A stretch of 64,000 bases of DNA from the NCBI RefSeq assembly GCF_008014775.2, contig NZ_CP144914.1, positions 496,001 to 560,000 of the forward strand, in the 5' to 3' direction. Origin of the DNA: Alkalicoccus halolimnae. Lineage in GTDB: Bacteria > Bacillota > Bacilli > Bacillales > Salisediminibacteriaceae. Shown piece by piece: positions 54,609-62,976 of the stretch (positions are counted from its first letter, which is position 1; every line of letters starts with the position of its first letter). Under the pieces are notes generated by a model, which saw nothing but the letters and a program-made list of their open reading frames with translations, ran no database searches and was not told the DNA's origin. The translations under genes and the position numbers were made by a program.

Positions 54609-54836
54609 TCATTTTAAAAAACCACGACTATTCAGGCCGTTTTCTTCCATAAAAAATTTCTTTTCCTCCGTAATGTCCGGTGGAGACGCCGATGGGATGT
54701 GGAGCGCAGTTAAAACACCCTTTTCCATGTCCATGACATGGAAAACAGCGGAAGACCAGCCCCACGCAGACTTCTGCCGGGAAGAGAAGGAGAGACATAG
54801 ACCATAAATAGTCTGAAATGATGACTTAATCAACAC
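54609..54836 (-). other. Doubtful 75-codon frame
   Basis: A leftward frame (TTG start, no good ribosome site) encodes SAWGWSSAVFHVMDMEKGVL and SASPPDITEEKKFFMEENGL. The composition is protein-like but no family is recognised. It sits between two identical hairpins and next to repeat B4. It may be a gene fragment. Confidence 0.2.
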
Positions 54837-54840
54837 TTTG

Positions 54841-54871
54841 AAAAGGCTTCAGGAAAATCCTGAAGCCTTTT
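54841..54871 (+). terminator. Second copy of the GGCTTCAGGA hairpin
   Basis: AAAAGGCTTCAGGA, loop AAA, TCCTGAAGCCTTTT, identical in core to 54382-54415. Confidence 0.75.
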
Positions 54872-54888
54872 CGAATACCAGTGCAGAA

Positions 54889-54920
54889 GAACCCCGCTTT
54901 TTAAAAGCGGGGTTCTTCTG
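54889..54920 (-). terminator. Terminator of the ferritin-like gene
   Basis: AGAACCCCGCTTTT and AAAAGCGGGGTTCT form a near-perfect hairpin just after the ferritin-like stop (minus strand). Confidence 0.8.
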
Positions 54921-54923
54921 GAA

Positions 54924-55355
54924 TTACAGCCGGCTGTCCTGAAGGAGCCGTCCGATTTCTTCTTTATGACCGGTTTCATCGGTAATAAAGTCTTCCAGTT
55001 TCACGACAAGCTCGGTCAGATTCAGTTCATCTGCCTGTTTTTTACGTTTTTCATAGCGTTCAATTGTCTCAATTTCCGCCTGCTGAGCCTGTTCGAGCAG
55101 GTCTCTTACTTCCGTCACCTGTTCAACTTTTGCCGGTGTCGTTGTCGGTGTGCCGCCGAGCGTCTTAATTTTTTCAGATAAATAAAGAGCGTGCGTGCTT
55201 TCGTCAGCGACTTCACTTTCAAAAAACGGTTTAAGAACCGAACGGAAAAGTCCGGAAACAACCGAAGCGTTGTACGTGTACATAATTATTGCGGCATATT
55301 CGTTCGCGAGATCTTCATTTAATCCATCAATAAGTTCCTGCATTTTTTGATCCAT
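54924..55355 (-). CDS. Ferritin-like (Dps/bacterioferritin-type) protein
   Basis: A 143-residue four-helix bundle. Ferritin-like metal ligands appear as NEYAAIIMYTYNA (helix A glutamate), ESEVADESTHALYLSEKI (ExxH in helix B), EIETIERYEKRKKQAD (helix C) and DFITDETGHKEEIGRLLQ (ExxH in helix D). Such proteins store iron or protect against oxidative damage; the helix-D ligand pair suggests a ferroxidase centre rather than a Dps interface site. AAAGGAAGGG precedes ATG. Monocistronic. Confidence 0.87.
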   Translation of the reverse strand: MDQKMQELIDGLNEDLANEYAAIIMYTYNASVVSGLFRSVLKPFFESEVADESTHALYLSEKIKTLGGTPTTTPAKVEQVTEVRDLLEQAQQAEIETIERYEKRKKQADELNLTELVVKLEDFITDETGHKEEIGRLLQDSRL

Positions 55356-55831
55356 AACGTCTATCCCTTCCTTTCTAGTAATAACTGCCTACATAGTATG
55401 TTTTCCACAATGAAAAATCCTTAAACATGCAGAAGGGAAATATTCGCAGCAAAAGTAGAAAACATCCTTTCTAAAAAGCGCTGTTTAAGCATTCGTGATT
55501 GATTGGTTTAAAGCACTTTGCTTCAGCTCTTCCGTGCAGGAGATCCCCTGGGAGAATAAGGACGAATATCCGTTTAGAAAGGTGGGAAGGAGGGATCAGC
55601 TGAGGCTGGACATGAGCCCTGCGGAAAAGAATAATGGCATGCAGTATATAATCGCTGTTTTATTTTCAAGTCCGTCTTAATTAAATAGCTGCTGTAAACT
55701 TAGATAAGGCGTATTTTTTCCGCATTTTCTTCTATTTAGTGAAACGAAATAATTGACGGAAATCCTGCCACATGCGAAAATAAAGAAGTTAACGCTTTAT
55801 TTAGGTGAAGCGTTATTGTGCTGTCGTAATA
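55356..55831. other. Gene-free stretch between ferritin-like gene and phhA
   Basis: A 61-codon frame at 55495 overlaps repeat-like sequence (AGGAGATCCCCTGGGAG, GCTGAGGCTGGACATGAGCC) and is not called. TAACGCTT/AAGCGTTA (about 55790-55815) forms a small inverted repeat near the phhA promoter region. Confidence 0.4.
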
Positions 55832-55845
55832 TGAAAGCGATTACA
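55832..55845 (+). promoter_or_regulatory. Perfect cre box ahead of phhA
   Basis: TGAAAGCGATTACA matches the CcpA consensus TGWAANCGNTNWCA at all 14 positions. It ends 6 bases before the AGGAGG of phhA, so bound CcpA would block elongation or initiation. Confidence 0.85.
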
Positions 55846-55864
55846 TAAAAAGGAGGTCATGTTG

Positions 55865-57595
55865 ATGGCCAAAAAAATTCCCGCCCATCTGCGTCAATAT
55901 ACGGTGAAGCAGAATTACGCAAGCTATACACCGATTAACCATGCCGTCTGGCGGTACGTGATGCGTCAAAACCACGAAACGCTGAAAGATTTAGCTCACG
56001 AAGCGTATACCGACGGGCTGAAAGCATCCGGTATTTCGATTGAGCAGATCCCCGACGTTGCAGAAATGAATGAGAAACTCGGACAATTCGGTCTCGGTGC
56101 AGCTACGATCGATGGCTTTATTCCAGGGGTGGCATTTTTTGATTTCCAATCACACGGGATTCTGCCGGTTGTTGCAGAAATCAGAAAGCTGGAAAACATT
56201 CAGTACACCCCCGCGCCGGATATGCTTCACGAAGCGGCCGGACACGCGCCGATCCTTGCAGACCAAACTTATGCTTCTTACGTAAAAAGGTTTGGGGAAA
56301 TCGGAAAAAAAGCGATTGCCACAAAAGAAGAGCATGATGTTTTCGAAGCGGTACGGGCGTATTCGAATCTGCTTGAAAAAGGAAGTGCGACCGGGGAGCA
56401 GCTTGCCGAAGCACAGCAGGAGATTGCTGCAAGAGAAGCCCTCGTAAAAGGGGAGTCGGAGGCAGAGCTGATCGGCAGACTCTACTGGTGGACCGTGGAA
56501 TATGGCTTGATCGGTACAGTGGAAAATCCGAAAATCTATGGCGCAGGGCTTCTTTCCTCTGTGGAAGAAGGAGGAAATATCCTTGATCCCAAAGTGAAGA
56601 AAATTCCTTATGACGTTGAGAAAGTGGTGCGGACTGGCTTTGATATTACAAAACCACAGCCGCAGCTGTTTGTATGCCGCACCTTCGAAGAACTTATGGA
56701 AGGACTGGAGGAGTTTGCAGATACGATGGCTTTTCGAAAGGGCGGCGCAGAGAGCGTCGATAAAGCGGCAGCTTCAGGAAACACGGCTACTATTGAATTT
56801 TCCTCGGGGCTTCAGGTGTCAGGCATCTGGAACGAAAGCAGGAAAGACGCTGAAGGGAATGTGATTTATCTGCAGTCAAAGGCCCCGACCGCACTTGCTT
56901 ATGGAGAGGTGGAACTGCCTGAACACAGCAAAACTGTTCATGCAGACGGCTACGGGACTCCTGCCGGGCGGCTGGCAGACGGTACCGCTTTAGAGGAGCT
57001 TTCCGTCGAAGAGATCAAGGCTCTCGGCTTAAAAGAGGGGGAGGACACCGAACTGAGGTTTGCTTCCGGAATTACAGTAAGCGGGAAAGTGGAGAAGGTT
57101 CTTTTCCGGGATGGACGTCCGATTCTCGTGCAGTGGAAAAATACACTCGTGACAAACGGGGAAATACGGCTGTTTGAACCGGAATGGGGAGATTATGATA
57201 TGGCGGTCGGCGCAGAAGTGGTTTCTGTTTATGCAGGCGCCGCAGACGGAGAAGCCTATTACGGCGAAGACCTTCCCGCGCAGTCGGATCTCGCCCACGA
57301 ACAGGATGAAACGATGCTCGATTCTTTGTACGGGCGGGTAAGAGAAGTAAGAAACCAGATGCCGGCAGATACAGTAAGACAGCTGGTAAACATATACGAA
57401 GAGCTGAAAGAATATCCGGATGACTGGCTCCTGCGCCTTGAGATCGTGGAGATTTTGGAAGAAGTACGAGGGGCGGACGACTTTCTTCAGCTTATTAAAA
57501 ACGAACTTGAAACGCTCCAGGAAACGAAAAAAGAGTACCGGAAGCTGATCGCGAACGGACTGAAAGCAGCGGAAAAGATTTCCCTGAAGAAGTAG
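55865..57595 (+). CDS. phhA: Phenylalanine 4-monooxygenase, long Bacillus type
   Basis: A pterin- and iron-dependent hydroxylase turning phenylalanine into tyrosine, the first step of phenylalanine breakdown. The 2-His-1-carboxylate iron site is visible: H122 and H127 in PDMLHEAAGHAPIL, E212 in WTVEYGLIG. The catalytic domain ends near residue 290; a further 285 residues, including two similar beta-rich segments (TIEFSSGLQVSGIW; ELRFASGITVSGKV) and a helical tail, are special to this Bacillus-type subgroup (about 580 residues). ATG 55865 is 7 bases after AGGAGG. No pterin recycling gene lies next to it. Confidence 0.94.
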   Translation: MAKKIPAHLRQYTVKQNYASYTPINHAVWRYVMRQNHETLKDLAHEAYTDGLKASGISIEQIPDVAEMNEKLGQFGLGAATIDGFIPGVAFFDFQSHGILPVVAEIRKLENIQYTPAPDMLHEAAGHAPILADQTYASYVKRFGEIGKKAIATKEEHDVFEAVRAYSNLLEKGSATGEQLAEAQQEIAAREALVKGESEAELIGRLYWWTVEYGLIGTVENPKIYGAGLLSSVEEGGNILDPKVKKIPYDVEKVVRTGFDITKPQPQLFVCRTFEELMEGLEEFADTMAFRKGGAESVDKAAASGNTATIEFSSGLQVSGIWNESRKDAEGNVIYLQSKAPTALAYGEVELPEHSKTVHADGYGTPAGRLADGTALEELSVEEIKALGLKEGEDTELRFASGITVSGKVEKVLFRDGRPILVQWKNTLVTNGEIRLFEPEWGDYDMAVGAEVVSVYAGAADGEAYYGEDLPAQSDLAHEQDETMLDSLYGRVREVRNQMPADTVRQLVNIYEELKEYPDDWLLRLEIVEILEEVRGADDFLQLIKNELETLQETKKEYRKLIANGLKAAEKISLKK

Positions 57596-57886
57596 CCTTT
57601 CGTTTCTACTAAAACGACTGGGTTACTGGCGTGACCGGTTGACATTAATCTTAGACCGGACTTAAAAGAGTCATCATTCAAAAACTGTTTCTTCCGTTGA
57701 AGAAGCAGTTTTTTTCTTGGTTATTCTCCCGGTTTCAGGAAGTAGACGAGCCGGCAGGAAAGCCCCTGACTTTCATTATTTACCGCATTAATTCACATTT
57801 CGATCAGGATTTTTCAGGATTATAAATCAATATATGGAAAAATAAACATACTTTTTAACTGTTTATAATAAATACTTCCGATTATA
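57596..57886 (+). terminator. Intergenic region with phhA terminator at 57681-57717
   Basis: AACTGTTTCTTC-CGTT-GAAGAAGCAGTT followed by TTTTTTT is a clear terminator. The remainder is A+T-rich and gene-free. Confidence 0.75.
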
Positions 57887-57911
57887 GTTTCAGTCTGGAA
57901 CGGTTGGGAAT
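57887..57911 (+). promoter_or_regulatory. SigmaB-type promoter of the YsnF-like gene
   Basis: GTTTCA at 57887-57892, a 13-base spacer, then GGGAAT at 57906-57911, matching the general-stress consensus GTTTAA-N12-15-GGGWAW. It lies 50 bases upstream of the start codon. Confidence 0.7.
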
Positions 57912-57960
57912 ACATTGTGTATCAGCGGACGGAAAGATAAAATTATAGGAGGACACTTTC

Positions 57961-58962
57961 ATGAGTAATAAAGTAGTTGGTGTTTATGAAACAGAAGCAG
58001 AAGTTGTGGAAGCTGTTAACAGAGTGAAACAGGAAGGATATACACCGGAAAGCATTTCTATTCTGGCAAACGAACATCAGGAGACTGCTTTGATCAAGCG
58101 GGAAACAGATGTCGATATAGAAACCCGCCATCAAGGGGAAGAAGGGAAAGAGGAAGGTCCGGGTCTGTTGGAAAAGGTAAAAGCCGCCTTTACCGGCAAT
58201 GGGCCTGAGGAAACCGATTCTTCTGATTATAAATCCAGGCTGAAAGACCTTGGGTTATCCGATTCGGAAGTGGAAAAACAGGAATTAAACATTAAGAACG
58301 GGAAAATTGTCGTTCTGGCTCCTGATATTAAACCAGGCAGACATCCTGATGATACAGCCGCAGGCGCTGGAATTGGAACAGAACCTGCAGATTCACATTC
58401 CAGCGCTTCCTCAGACCTGAAAGCGCCGGGTCTGGATGACAGCCCGTATGCAAAAGAAGAAGAAGTAGAAACTCCTCTCCGCGGAGAAGGGACGCATCGT
58501 GCTGGAGATCCTTTAAAAGATCCAAACAAGGCTGAAACGTTACATGGAACCTCATCCAGATCAGGAGAAAAAACAGACGAAGAGCAGAAGGTTCGTCTTT
58601 GGGAGGAAGACCTGGAAGTGGAGAAAGAAGAAGTTCAGGCAGGAGAAGCACATGTAAAAAAGACCGTGCATGAAGAAACGAAGAACGTGGAAGTCCCCGT
58701 TTCACGTGAAGAGCTGCACGTGGAAAGAAGGCCTGTATCCGGTGAAGAGGCTCATCAGGGAGCGGAAGGAGAATTTAAAGAGGAAGAAATCCACATTCCT
58801 TTAAAAGAAGAAAAAGTAGAAGTCACGAAAAAGCCTGTAGTGAAAGAAGAAGTGAAAATCAGAAAGGATAAAGTGGAAGAAACGGAACATGCTGCTGAGG
58901 AAGTAAAGCGGGAACAGCTTGACATCAGTGAGGATAAACGGGATGACTCTGACCGCCGCTGA
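57961..58962 (+). CDS. YsnF/AvaK-type general stress protein (DUF2382)
   Basis: A 333-residue, very hydrophilic, Glu/Lys-rich protein. The N-terminal 110 residues match the heat-induced stress protein YflT-like domain (VGVYETEAEVVEAVNRVKQE GYTPESISIL). After a low-complexity linker, the C-terminal DUF2382 region shows its repeated pattern (VRLWEEDLEVEKEEVQAGEA, HVKKTVHEET, VSREELHVERRPV, IHIPLKEEKVEVTKKPVVKE EV). Such proteins belong to the sigmaB regulon and are linked to desiccation or salt stress. AGGAGGAC precedes ATG, and a sigmaB-type promoter lies upstream. Confidence 0.9.
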   Translation: MSNKVVGVYETEAEVVEAVNRVKQEGYTPESISILANEHQETALIKRETDVDIETRHQGEEGKEEGPGLLEKVKAAFTGNGPEETDSSDYKSRLKDLGLSDSEVEKQELNIKNGKIVVLAPDIKPGRHPDDTAAGAGIGTEPADSHSSASSDLKAPGLDDSPYAKEEEVETPLRGEGTHRAGDPLKDPNKAETLHGTSSRSGEKTDEEQKVRLWEEDLEVEKEEVQAGEAHVKKTVHEETKNVEVPVSREELHVERRPVSGEEAHQGAEGEFKEEEIHIPLKEEKVEVTKKPVVKEEVKIRKDKVEETEHAAEEVKREQLDISEDKRDDSDRR

Positions 58963-59108
58963 CAGCAGGACGGTCGCAAATTTTAAATGGTTTTAGAAGA
59001 AAACGATTATTCAGCATAAAGACCCTTAAGAGAAGAAATTTTCTCTAGAGGGTCTTTTAAATTTACAGCGGGAAGACTTTTTCTTAAGTGATGTAAAATA
59101 CTTATCTG

Positions 59109-59696
59109 TTAATTGACGAATTGATTTTTATATAAATATCCATACGCAAGCCCTGCTGCTATACCGACGGCGTGTGCAGGTCCCCCAATCGAAACGGAGG
59201 GGCTAAATAAAGTGATCATGGCATTTGCAGCGAACAAAGCGATGAGCCAGTATTTTGCCTTCGATTGTAAAACCTTTGCATCAGTCTGAAGAAAAGTAAA
59301 AGCTGCCACTAATCCAAAAGCTGCCGCAGATGCTCCGACTGTTGGGACAGAAGGATTCCAGCCGACGAGCGGTGCCGTTAACAGGATGGACAGACTGCCG
59401 AAAAACCCACAAATAAAATAAGTGAAAAGGACAGTTTTCACATTGGTTATTCTTTCCAGCCGGATACCGAATACGATGACGAGAAACATGTTAAGGAGAA
59501 GATGGATAGAAAGCTCGTGGGAAAAGAAAACGGTAAGTAACGTCCACGGCCTGTTTATCATGATGCTTATATCCGGGTAAAGGAGAAAAGCTTCAGCGGC
59601 CCACGAGAAATTATTTAAAAGGATAAAAAAGAGAATATTTGCAGAGATGATGGCTAAGGTACCATAGGCAGCAGAAAAATAATTCTCTCCATTCAT
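59109..59696 (-). CDS. Rhomboid-family intramembrane serine protease
   Basis: A six-helix membrane protease of 195 residues. HLLLNMFLVIVFGIRLE carries the conserved HxxxN region, the nucleophile is S123 in TVGASAAAFGL, and the base is H175 in GGPAHAVGIAAGL. The usual GxSG motif is GASA here: the residue after the serine is alanine, a minor variant that may still be active. GGGAG precedes ATG with 9-base spacing. Substrates unknown; the sdhB gene lies upstream in the same direction, 79 bases away. Confidence 0.9.
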   Translation of the reverse strand: MNGENYFSAAYGTLAIISANILFFILLNNFSWAAEAFLLYPDISIMINRPWTLLTVFFSHELSIHLLLNMFLVIVFGIRLERITNVKTVLFTYFICGFFGSLSILLTAPLVGWNPSVPTVGASAAAFGLVAAFTFLQTDAKVLQSKAKYWLIALFAANAMITLFSPSVSIGGPAHAVGIAAGLAYGYLYKNQFVN

Positions 59697-59775
59697 TTCA
59701 TCAAACTCCCTGCTCGATATAATCGTGGGCGAGGAGAGGGAAGCCCCCCCTCCTGCCTGATTTTAGTGAAAAGCA

Positions 59776-60534
59776 TTAATCATCACTGCCGAAAAAATCG
59801 CGGAAAGACTGAATCGTCATATCGCGGTTAAGTGCGGCGATGGATGTTGTAATTGGAATATTTTTCGGACAGGATTCTACACAGTTTTGTGAATTTCCAC
59901 AATCCTGCAGTCCACCTTCGCCCATAAGAGCACGCAGACGTTCCCCTTTATGCATTTTTCCTGTAGGATGTGCATTAAAAAGCCGGGGCTGAATAGCTGC
60001 GGCTGGTCCTATAAATTTGGACTGATCGTTAACATTCGGGCAGGCTTCCAGGCAGACGCCGCAGGTCATACATTTCGAGAGTTCATATGCCCACCGCCGC
60101 TTGTTTTCAGCCATACGCGGACCGGGACCAAGGTCATGGGTGCCGTCAATGGGGATCCAGGCTTTCACTTTTTTCAAGGACTCAAACATTTGACTGCGGT
60201 CCACGATGAGGTCACGGACGACAGGAAATGTTTTCATCGGTGCCAGATGGATCGGTTGATCCAGTTTGTCAATCAGTGATGCGCACGACTGCTCGGCCCA
60301 GCCGTTGATTACCATCGAACAGGCTCCGCATACTTCTTCTAAACAGCTCATGTCCCAGGCAACGGGAGTGGTTTTCTCTCCCTCGGCTGTGACGGGATTC
60401 TCACGGATTTTCATTAAGGCACTGATGACATTCATATTCGGCCGATAGGGAATATCAAAGGTTTCGGTATACGACGGGGCTTCCGGATGATCTCGTCTTG
60501 TGATAACTAAACGTACATGCCGATCTGCATCCAC
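59776..60534 (-). CDS. sdhB: Succinate dehydrogenase iron-sulfur subunit, orphan copy
   Basis: The iron-sulfur subunit passes electrons from the flavoprotein to quinone. [2Fe-2S] cysteines C64, C69, C72 and C84 (CLEEVCGACSMVINGWAEQSC region), then the [4Fe-4S]/[3Fe-4S] motifs CMTCGVCLEACP and CVESCPKNIP. Overall sequence is very close to Bacillus SdhB (AWIPIDGTHDLGPGPRMAEN). Neither sdhC nor sdhA is adjacent; 480 gene-free bases precede it. The start is GTG 60534, 9 bases after GAGGAG. It could be a second copy partnering the main complex, or a displaced sole copy. Confidence 0.93.
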   Translation of the reverse strand: MDADRHVRLVITRRDHPEAPSYTETFDIPYRPNMNVISALMKIRENPVTAEGEKTTPVAWDMSCLEEVCGACSMVINGWAEQSCASLIDKLDQPIHLAPMKTFPVVRDLIVDRSQMFESLKKVKAWIPIDGTHDLGPGPRMAENKRRWAYELSKCMTCGVCLEACPNVNDQSKFIGPAAAIQPRLFNAHPTGKMHKGERLRALMGEGGLQDCGNSQNCVESCPKNIPITTSIAALNRDMTIQSFRDFFGSDD

Positions 60535-61017
60535 AGCAGTTCACTCCTCTCTATCTGAAATTTGAATCCAAAATAGGAGTTTCAGAGAGACATAGAAAAG
60601 GCAGGCAGCTGCTATCTAAGGAAGAGCAGCTGGAAACGCAGGCAGTTTTAATCGGGAGAACGGGCGGGGTTGTCGTGCAGCCAAAAATGATATGAAGAAA
60701 AGGGTTCACTTAATTGTAATTTATCATGAATTTCCAAAATTATGAATACTGTAAAAGTCTTGAGTTCCGTAAACCTTATTCATTTATTAAACGGGAACCT
60801 CTGTATTTTGTCCCTTTTACACAGCGGCCCTTCTGTTTGGCGAAAAGACCCGTGAAACTGGACGATCGTCAGGTGTCGATCTAATTAATATCAGATATAA
60901 TGAGAGACAGGAAATATAAGTGATAGCATGAGGAATAATGAGCAGTTACATAGTCTTTTCCAGAAAGCCAGCCGTCAGCTGAACGTATAAATACTATCCA
61001 CCCGGGAGGTATCTTTT
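60535..61017. other. Gene-free divergent region
   Basis: It should contain promoters for sdhB (leftward) and the acetyltransferase (rightward). No sdhC/sdhA sequence remains in it, in any frame I read. No clear operator was found. Confidence 0.4.
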
Positions 61018-61488
61018 ATGTCTATTACGTTCCACCTGCTGCAGAACAACGATTTCGGCCTGGATCAGATAAGGAAATTGAACGAGCTTTATGCGGAAGC
61101 TTTTGAAGAAGAAGAGATGTACAGAGGAAATAAACCGTCGGATCTCTACCTTAAGAAGCTGCTTTCCAAAGAAGGTATCATCGTCTGTACAGCCACATCC
61201 GGTGAGCAGGTGGTCGGCGGACTCACGGCATACACCATGGATAAACTGGAAGAGGAAACCCTCGAAATGTACGTGTATGATCTCGCCGTCGATGCCCGGT
61301 TCCGAAGGCGGAAAATTGCCACGCGTCTGCTGGAACTTCTTCTGGAAGAAGCGAAGCGTCTCGATGCTTCCGCCGTTTTCATTCAGGCAGAACAGGACGA
61401 CGCCCCCGCTGTTGCCCTGTATGAATCGATGGGAGAGAGGGAAACAGCGTATCATTATGATATTTATTTGAAGAAGAAAGAAAAGTAA
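61018..61488 (+). CDS. AAC(3)-I-like GNAT acetyltransferase
   Basis: A 156-residue acetyltransferase. The segment EMYVYDLAVDARFRRRKIATRLLELLLEEA with VFIQAEQDDAPAVALYESMG closely follows the aminoglycoside 3-N-acetyltransferase class I pattern (IYDLAV...RRxGIA...VQADYGDDPAVALY). The family acetylates aminoglycosides such as gentamicin; chromosomal relatives in soil and saline bacilli need not confer resistance. GGGAGGT lies before ATG. Followed by the ASCH gene after 66 bases. Confidence 0.85.
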   Translation: MSITFHLLQNNDFGLDQIRKLNELYAEAFEEEEMYRGNKPSDLYLKKLLSKEGIIVCTATSGEQVVGGLTAYTMDKLEEETLEMYVYDLAVDARFRRRKIATRLLELLLEEAKRLDASAVFIQAEQDDAPAVALYESMGERETAYHYDIYLKKKEK

Positions 61489-61554
61489 TATAAGCTGCAG
61501 AAGATCTTTATAAAATGACATCAGACTATACCGCATAGAAAAGAGGACGTCACT

Positions 61555-62007
61555 ATGAACGAAGGATCCATCTCCCGCATGTGGGAGGACTATAAGAAAA
61601 ATAACCCGGACGCGCCGGATACGTACGAAGCGTGGGCTTTCGGCGACTCCAAAGAAATGGCCGATGAACTTGCGGAGCTCGTGAAAAGCGGCACCAAAAC
61701 TGCAACGGCATCCAATTATTCGCTGTACGGTGACGACGAGCCGCTCCCGTACAGCGGGATGCACAATATCGTTCTGGACGGCGAGGGAACAGCCGCGGCG
61801 GTCATCGTTACGACGACCGTCGATATCGTTCCTTTCGATGAAGTGACGGAAGAACATGCCTGGCTGGAAGGGGAGGGAGAGCGGACGCTTGCTCAATGGC
61901 GCCGGGATCACGAAGCCTTTTTCAAAAGAGAGTTTGCAGAAAGCAGGGAAGACTTCCACGAGAAAATGCCTGTCGTCTGCGAACGGTTTAAGCTCGTTTA
62001 TAAATAA
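61555..62007 (+). CDS. ASCH-domain protein
   Basis: A 150-residue protein of the ASCH fold (PUA-like, proposed RNA or nucleoside binding). MWEDYKKNNPDAPDTYEAWA FGDSKEMADELAELVKSGTK TATASNY is the typical start (GxKxxT with the lysine of SGTKTAT), and VDIVPFDEVTEEHAWLEGEG ERTL the C-terminal signature. Relatives include YqfB-type amidohydrolases acting on N4-acetylcytidine. GAGGA precedes ATG. The next gene starts 40 bases later, probably in the same operon. Confidence 0.88.
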   Translation: MNEGSISRMWEDYKKNNPDAPDTYEAWAFGDSKEMADELAELVKSGTKTATASNYSLYGDDEPLPYSGMHNIVLDGEGTAAAVIVTTTVDIVPFDEVTEEHAWLEGEGERTLAQWRRDHEAFFKREFAESREDFHEKMPVVCERFKLVYK

Positions 62008-62047
62008 GGGATCCGGAAAAACAAACGCAGAAGGAGAGAGGCAGACG

Positions 62048-62758
62048 ATGGAAAAACCGATGATAGGGGTACTGCCTCTGTATGACAAAGAAAAAGAAAG
62101 CTACTGGATGCTGCCGGGATACATGAAAGGCATTGAAGCAGCGGGCGGCATTCCGGTCATGCTGCCGCTGACGACGGATACGGACATCCTCGAAAAAACG
62201 GCCCGCATGTTCGACGGGTTTCTTTTTACCGGAGGCCAGGATGTGAGCCCGACTTTCTACGGAGAAAAAATCGGAGAAGCATGCGGGGAAACGTGCATGG
62301 AGCGGGACAGGATGGAGGCGGTTCTATTTGAAATAGTGAATGAACTCGACAAGCCCGTTTTCGGAATCTGCCGCGCTCTGCAGCTGTTTAATGTGCTGCT
62401 CGGAGGCACGCTGTATCAGGACCTTCCCAGCGGACGGAAAACCAGCCTGATCGAGCATAAACAGAAACCGCCCTATGCAACGCCTGTGCACGAAGTGACA
62501 ATCGAAGTAAATACGCTGCTCGGGAAGATTCTCCAGGAAAAGAAAATTGACGTGAACAGCTATCATCACCAGGGAATTAAGAAGAAAGCGGAAAAACTGC
62601 AGCCGGCGGCCTATGCGGCTGACGGGCTCATGGAAGCTGCCGTGATGCCGGACCAGTCTTTTAATCTGGCCGTGCAGTGGCACCCGGAGTTCAGTTACGA
62701 AAAGGACAAACAGAGCGTCAGGCTGTTTCAGGCGTTTGTTGACGCGTGCCGGAAGTAA
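62048..62758 (+). CDS. Class I glutamine amidotransferase-like / gamma-glutamyl hydrolase (PuuD-type, C26)
   Basis: A 236-residue hydrolase of the PuuD/peptidase C26 family. The nucleophile cysteine lies in VFGICRALQLFNVLLGGTLY QDL, and the histidine and glutamate in AVQWHPEFSY. LFTGGQDVSPTFYGE is the family's substrate-site signature. PuuD removes glutamate from gamma-glutamyl-GABA; related enzymes act on other gamma-glutamyl compounds. No other polyamine gene is nearby, so the substrate is open. AAGGAGAG lies before ATG 62048; a longer in-frame extension back to 61856 overlaps the ASCH gene and is rejected. Confidence 0.9.
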   Translation: MEKPMIGVLPLYDKEKESYWMLPGYMKGIEAAGGIPVMLPLTTDTDILEKTARMFDGFLFTGGQDVSPTFYGEKIGEACGETCMERDRMEAVLFEIVNELDKPVFGICRALQLFNVLLGGTLYQDLPSGRKTSLIEHKQKPPYATPVHEVTIEVNTLLGKILQEKKIDVNSYHHQGIKKKAEKLQPAAYAADGLMEAAVMPDQSFNLAVQWHPEFSYEKDKQSVRLFQAFVDACRK

Positions 62759-62934
62759 ATATCAATTTTTGCTTGTTTTGTATCGTACTTAGATTCTTGT
62801 CTGAACAGGTAATACGATTTTCAGCAGATGAAGAAACTGTAAATAGTTTCTGAGAAGCTGAGGCAGGCTAGCCCCCGGAAGGCGGAAGCAGCGAACCATA
62901 TACCAATGCATAAAAAATACTTTATAACAGTCTG

Positions 62935-62966
62935 AAAACCGGCGGGAAATCTTCCGCCGGTTTAAA
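62935..62966. terminator. Terminator between convergent genes
   Basis: AAACCGGCGG and CCGCCGGTTT form a 10-bp stem around GAAATCTT. It ends the MFS gene (minus strand) and may stop rightward readthrough. Confidence 0.75.
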
Positions 62967-62976
62967 CATGTTTCCT

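Noticed and set aside
55495..55680. 61-codon open frame between the ferritin-like gene and phhA
   Set aside because: It overlaps repeat-like sequence and lacks a ribosome site.
60994..62088. 364-codon open frame on the minus strand opposite the acetyltransferase and ASCH genes
   Set aside because: It is antisense to two well-supported genes with ribosome sites and known domains; its product has no recognisable domain.
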